From: an uncultured Coleofasciculus sp.
GTDB lineage: Bacteria; Cyanobacteriota; Cyanobacteriia; Cyanobacteriales; Coleofasciculaceae
DNA length: 8,328 nucleotides
Direction of reading: 5' to 3'
NCBI GenBank assembly: GCA_902805485.1
Contig: CADCTM010000760.1
Location: forward strand, 1-8,328
Position 1 is the stretch's first letter; each line of letters starts with the position of its first letter. The notes below the pieces were generated by a model, which was not told where the DNA came from, did not search any database, and saw only the letters and a list, made by a program, of their open reading frames with translations. The translations under genes were made by a program, and so were the position numbers. Below are positions 6,656 to 8,328 of this stretch, piece after piece.

Positions 6656-6697
6656 TTAGCCTGAGTTTGTCTGCTGGATTTCTTTTTTCTTTTTTAC
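6654..6697 (+). terminator. Candidate intrinsic terminator after the exporter
   Basis: AATTAGC (6654-6660) can pair with the stretch 6673-6680 (GCTGGATT) with one bulged base and one wobble. A T-rich tract runs to 6697. The stem overlaps the end of the stop codon. The T-tract is good and the stem imperfect, so this is a moderate candidate. It would separate exporter transcription from the RTX gene. Confidence 0.4.
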
Positions 6698-6911
6698 CTT
6701 CACAATATCTTCACAGTTTTATGGATCATATTTATCTAAAACTTAGGAATGCTACATATGCCAATTTAAAAACTGGCACATTTATAAAGTTCTGTTTCTG
6801 TAGCGACTCTAGTTAAATTTGATTCTTTTGGAAATTTTGAGTAATAAGTTCGAGGATGCCATGAACTCGAAGGTTCAGCAAAAAATGTTCTGCGCGATCG
6901 CATTTAAAAAA

Positions 6912-7275
6912 CTAGGACTTACGCACTGTACAAATCACACATGGTGTGCATGAACAACATGACCTCGTTGGCACGGTTTTCACTCGACCGTTATACGCGC
7001 CCTGACTATGCTGACCTGCTTACTCAACTTTTGAGCGTTGCTTCCTACTGAAATACTGCTGTGCCGTAGGCAATACTGCTCTCGCACGACCGTTGAATGT
7101 AAAACTTTGTAAACAAAACCCGATGCCTCGCATAAAAGAAGACGCCTGAGCCTGACTAATAACTAGGGCAATGCACTGGGTATCTTCAGGTAGCGGTGAA
7201 TTCATTCTGGAACACCTCAAGCATAAATTTTGTAGAGATCACATAGTCAGTTTTTTGTCAATGCGTAAGTTCTAG
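6912..7275. mobile_element. 356-bp MITE-like element with CTAG target duplication
   Basis: AAAACTAGGACTTACGCA (6908-6925) and TGCGTAAGTTCTAGTTTT (7262-7279) are inverted copies matching at 17 of 18 positions. The simplest reading is an element at 6916-7271 with ends (G/A)ACTTACGCA, flanked by CTAG at 6912-6915 and 7272-7275 as a four-base target duplication. Removing it restores the palindromic site AAAACTAGTTTT. Similarity between the two ends continues imperfectly inward (CTGTACAAA versus TTGACAAA). A CTAG duplication is known for some IS5-family elements, and ends like GGACTTACGCA are, from memory, common in cyanobacterial genomes. It is too short for a transposase, so it is a non-autonomous or internally deleted copy. 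Exact boundaries are inferred, since CTAG is itself palindromic. Confidence 0.7.
7020..7205 (-). CDS. Hypothetical 61-residue frame inside the small mobile element
   Basis: An ATG at 7205 is preceded by GAGGTG (7218-7213) at seven bases, a good ribosome site. The frame begins MNSPLPEDTQCIALVISQAQ and ends in a basic stretch (SRKQRSKVE). No domain is recognised. It lies wholly in the mobile element, running away from the RTX gene. It could be a passenger, the remains of a transposase, or chance. A 36-codon plus-strand frame (6941-7051) without ribosome site overlaps it. Confidence 0.25.
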   Translation of the reverse strand: MNSPLPEDTQCIALVISQAQASSFMRGIGFCLQSFTFNGRARAVLPTAQQYFSRKQRSKVE

Positions 7276-7289
7276 TTTTCTAAAAAATT

Positions 7290-7295
7290 AAGGAG
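7290..7295 (+). promoter_or_regulatory. Ribosome binding site of the RTX gene
   Basis: AAGGAG lies seven bases before the ATG at 7303, a strong Shine-Dalgarno that fixes the start. It sits only 14 bases from the mobile element's right-hand CTAG, so translation signals survived the insertion although the upstream promoter was displaced. Confidence 0.8.
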
Positions 7296-7302
7296 TATAC
7301 AG

Positions 7303-8328
7303 ATGGCTTTTTTTGAAGGCACAGATGGCAATGACCTAATCGTTGGTACCCTTGATGGTGATCTAATTTGGGGAGGGGATGGCAATGATGGCATCTTTAG
7401 CCTTGATGGCGACGACTCAGTATTCGGTGGCGATGGCGAAGAGATTATTATTGGTGGCGGTGGTAGTGACTCCCTTTTTGGGGAAGAGGGTGACGACTTA
7501 ATCTTTGGCGACGTGGCACTCGTTGGTGGTGTAAGTGAGAACGACTTCATCAGTGGTGGAAATGGTAATGATGTCGCCTTTGGAGGCGCTGCCAACGATA
7601 CTATTAACGGTGACGCTGGCAATGATGTCCTCAATGGTGAAGAAGGGAATGACTTCCTGAATGGTGGCGAGGAATTAGATGTCCTCTTTGGTGGTAATGG
7701 GGATGACCTAGTATTTGGTGGCAATGGAGATGATCGGCTGTTTGGTGACGCTGGTAATGACTTCCTCAATGGTGAAAATGGGAACGACTTCCTCAATGGT
7801 GGTAACGGGAATGACCTACTCTTAGGGGGTCGAGGAGATGACTCACTCTTTGGTGAAGCTGGCAATGATGTCCTTAATGGTGAACAGGGGAATGATATCA
7901 TCAACAGCGGAGATGGTCAGGATACACTCTTTGGTGGAAGCGGCAACGATCGCTTCTTTGGAGGTTCTGGGAACGACCAAGTCTTTGGTGGAGACGATAA
8001 CGACTTAGCTGACGGTGAAACGGGGGATGATCTCCTCAATGGTGGGAATGGCAACGATGTCCTCTTTGGGAACCTCGGCAATGACACCCTTATCGGTGAA
8101 GCGGGCGTAGATATCCTCGTTGGTAGCCAAGGTAACGACTCCCTCTCTGGTGGCGATGGTAATGACATACTCGTTGGCGTTGACCCAAATATCCCGCAGC
8201 TTGGCTTAGGTGCAGGCGAAATCGATACCCTAAGTGGCGGTTCAGGGGGTGATACATTCGTCCTCGGTGAGAACGGGGACATCACAGTAGAGAACGGAAC
8301 CACAGTACCTATCCAAAGGGACTTCCCT
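7303..8328 (+). CDS. RTX calcium-binding repeat protein, partial (C-terminus beyond window)
   Basis: The frame is open for 342 codons and runs off the right edge. It is built of about thirty RTX nonapeptides of the GGxGxDxUx type, such as GGNGNDVAF and GGNGDDLVF. In known RTX proteins these bind calcium and fold into parallel beta-rolls after export by type I secretion. Repeats start almost at residue 6, with no signal peptide and no N-terminal enzymatic or toxin domain. Two interruptions are visible (about 70-80 and 293-305). Residues 310-322 (TLSGGSGGDTFVL) resemble the closing module of cyanobacterial RTX proteins, so the end may be near; a C-terminal secretion signal would lie outside. 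Repeat units group into blocks of five and four. The exporter upstream is the natural secretion candidate. Function is unknown; a surface or extracellular matrix role is only a guess. Confidence 0.92.
   Translation, partial: MAFFEGTDGNDLIVGTLDGDLIWGGDGNDGIFSLDGDDSVFGGDGEEIIIGGGGSDSLFGEEGDDLIFGDVALVGGVSENDFISGGNGNDVAFGGAANDTINGDAGNDVLNGEEGNDFLNGGEELDVLFGGNGDDLVFGGNGDDRLFGDAGNDFLNGENGNDFLNGGNGNDLLLGGRGDDSLFGEAGNDVLNGEQGNDIINSGDGQDTLFGGSGNDRFFGGSGNDQVFGGDDNDLADGETGDDLLNGGNGNDVLFGNLGNDTLIGEAGVDILVGSQGNDSLSGGDGNDILVGVDPNIPQLGLGAGEIDTLSGGSGGDTFVLGENGDITVENGTTVPIQRDFP
7612..8328 (+). repeat. Higher-order RTX repeat, 45/36-residue blocks (81-residue period)
   Basis: Within the RTX frame, block-opening nonapeptides fall at residues 104, 149, 185, 230 and 266, giving spacings of 45, 36, 45 and 36. 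Four of the five begin (D/E)AGxD; the one at 230 is diverged (GDDND). Residues 104-184 and 185-265 align without gaps at 48 of 81 positions by my count. This suggests growth by duplication of a nine-nonapeptide (243-bp) unit followed by divergence. Because all nonapeptides are alike, part of the match is expected anyway. Confidence 0.5.

Larger units (their letters stand above)
6656..7302. other. Intergenic region between exporter and RTX gene
   Basis: The first 255 bases are AT-rich and hold a T-tract, two dyads and a HIP1 site at 6894. The dyads are TGCCA/TGGCA across ten bases (6759-6778) and TTCGAG/CTCGAA across eleven (6849-6871). The next 356 bases are a small mobile element. The final 31 bases carry the duplicated CTAG, an AT-rich stretch and the RTX ribosome site. 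No gene of normal size is seen here. Confidence 0.6.

Noticed and set aside
6861..6953. Thirty-codon plus-strand frame starting after GAGGA
   Set aside because: The spacing to ATG is only four bases, it crosses the mobile-element boundary, and the sequence shows no domain.
7255..7284. Hybrid promoter from the mobile element's right end (TTGTCA plus TCTAAA)
   Set aside because: The -10 match is poor and the transcript would start at about the ribosome site, leaving almost no leader.
7366..7380. Double-glycine leader cleavage site at residues 24-25 of the RTX protein
   Set aside because: The GG lies within an ordinary nonapeptide (LIWGGDGND); hydrophobic-GG occurs throughout the array, and the position -7 residue of a leader is not hydrophobic.
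7272..7904. Long minus-strand frame of 210 codons rich in Ser, Pro and Leu, and a 128-codon one at 7917-8303
   Set aside because: Both are antisense shadows of the RTX repeats. The codons used for Gly, Asn and Asp give a stop-free opposite frame, and the products are low-complexity mirrors of the nonapeptide.

Overview
The window looks like chromosomal DNA of a cyanobacterium. Perfect HIP1 octamers (GCGATCGC) occur at 499-506 and 505-512 (overlapping), 1505-1512, 4800-4807, 6374-6381 and 6894-6901. The exporter fuses cyclic-nucleotide-binding-like, C39 peptidase and ABC domains in an arrangement known from cyanobacteria, and the RTX protein is also of a cyanobacterial kind. A filamentous, Oscillatoria/Microcoleus-like source is a guess; genus cannot be read from this sequence.

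Left part (1-2029, minus strand): a small glutaredoxin-like protein is followed after 67 bases by murE, the meso-diaminopimelate-adding ligase of peptidoglycan synthesis. They are probably co-transcribed. Downstream of murE lie a strand-specific hairpin and two copies of a 33-bp direct repeat. Middle (2030-3034): a divergent promoter region carries two copies of a 15-bp palindromic motif and leads into cysH, a PAPS reductase of the non-iron-sulfur type. The space after cysH (3035-3517) holds hairpins and then a dense regulatory stretch with a perfect TTGACA box and three palindromes.

Right part (3518-8328, plus strand): a roughly 1,045-residue peptidase-containing ABC exporter is followed by a roughly 650-bp gap and then by a gene made almost wholly of RTX calcium-binding nonapeptides, cut off by the window edge. 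The layout suggests a type I secretion exporter beside a likely substrate. No membrane-fusion (HlyD-like) gene is visible here. The gap contains a 356-bp element with terminal inverted repeats and a CTAG target duplication. It lies between exporter and RTX gene, only 31 bases from the RTX start codon (27 if the duplicated CTAG is counted with the element), so the RTX gene's original promoter has probably been displaced or replaced.

Points most worth a second look: the palindrome cluster before the exporter, the small mobile element before the RTX gene, the intact C39 catalytic triad in an exporter next to an RTX protein, the duplicated GTTTAAAC motif between the glutaredoxin and cysH genes, and the 45/36-residue super-repeat in the RTX protein. 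No complete undescribed system is established by the sequence alone.
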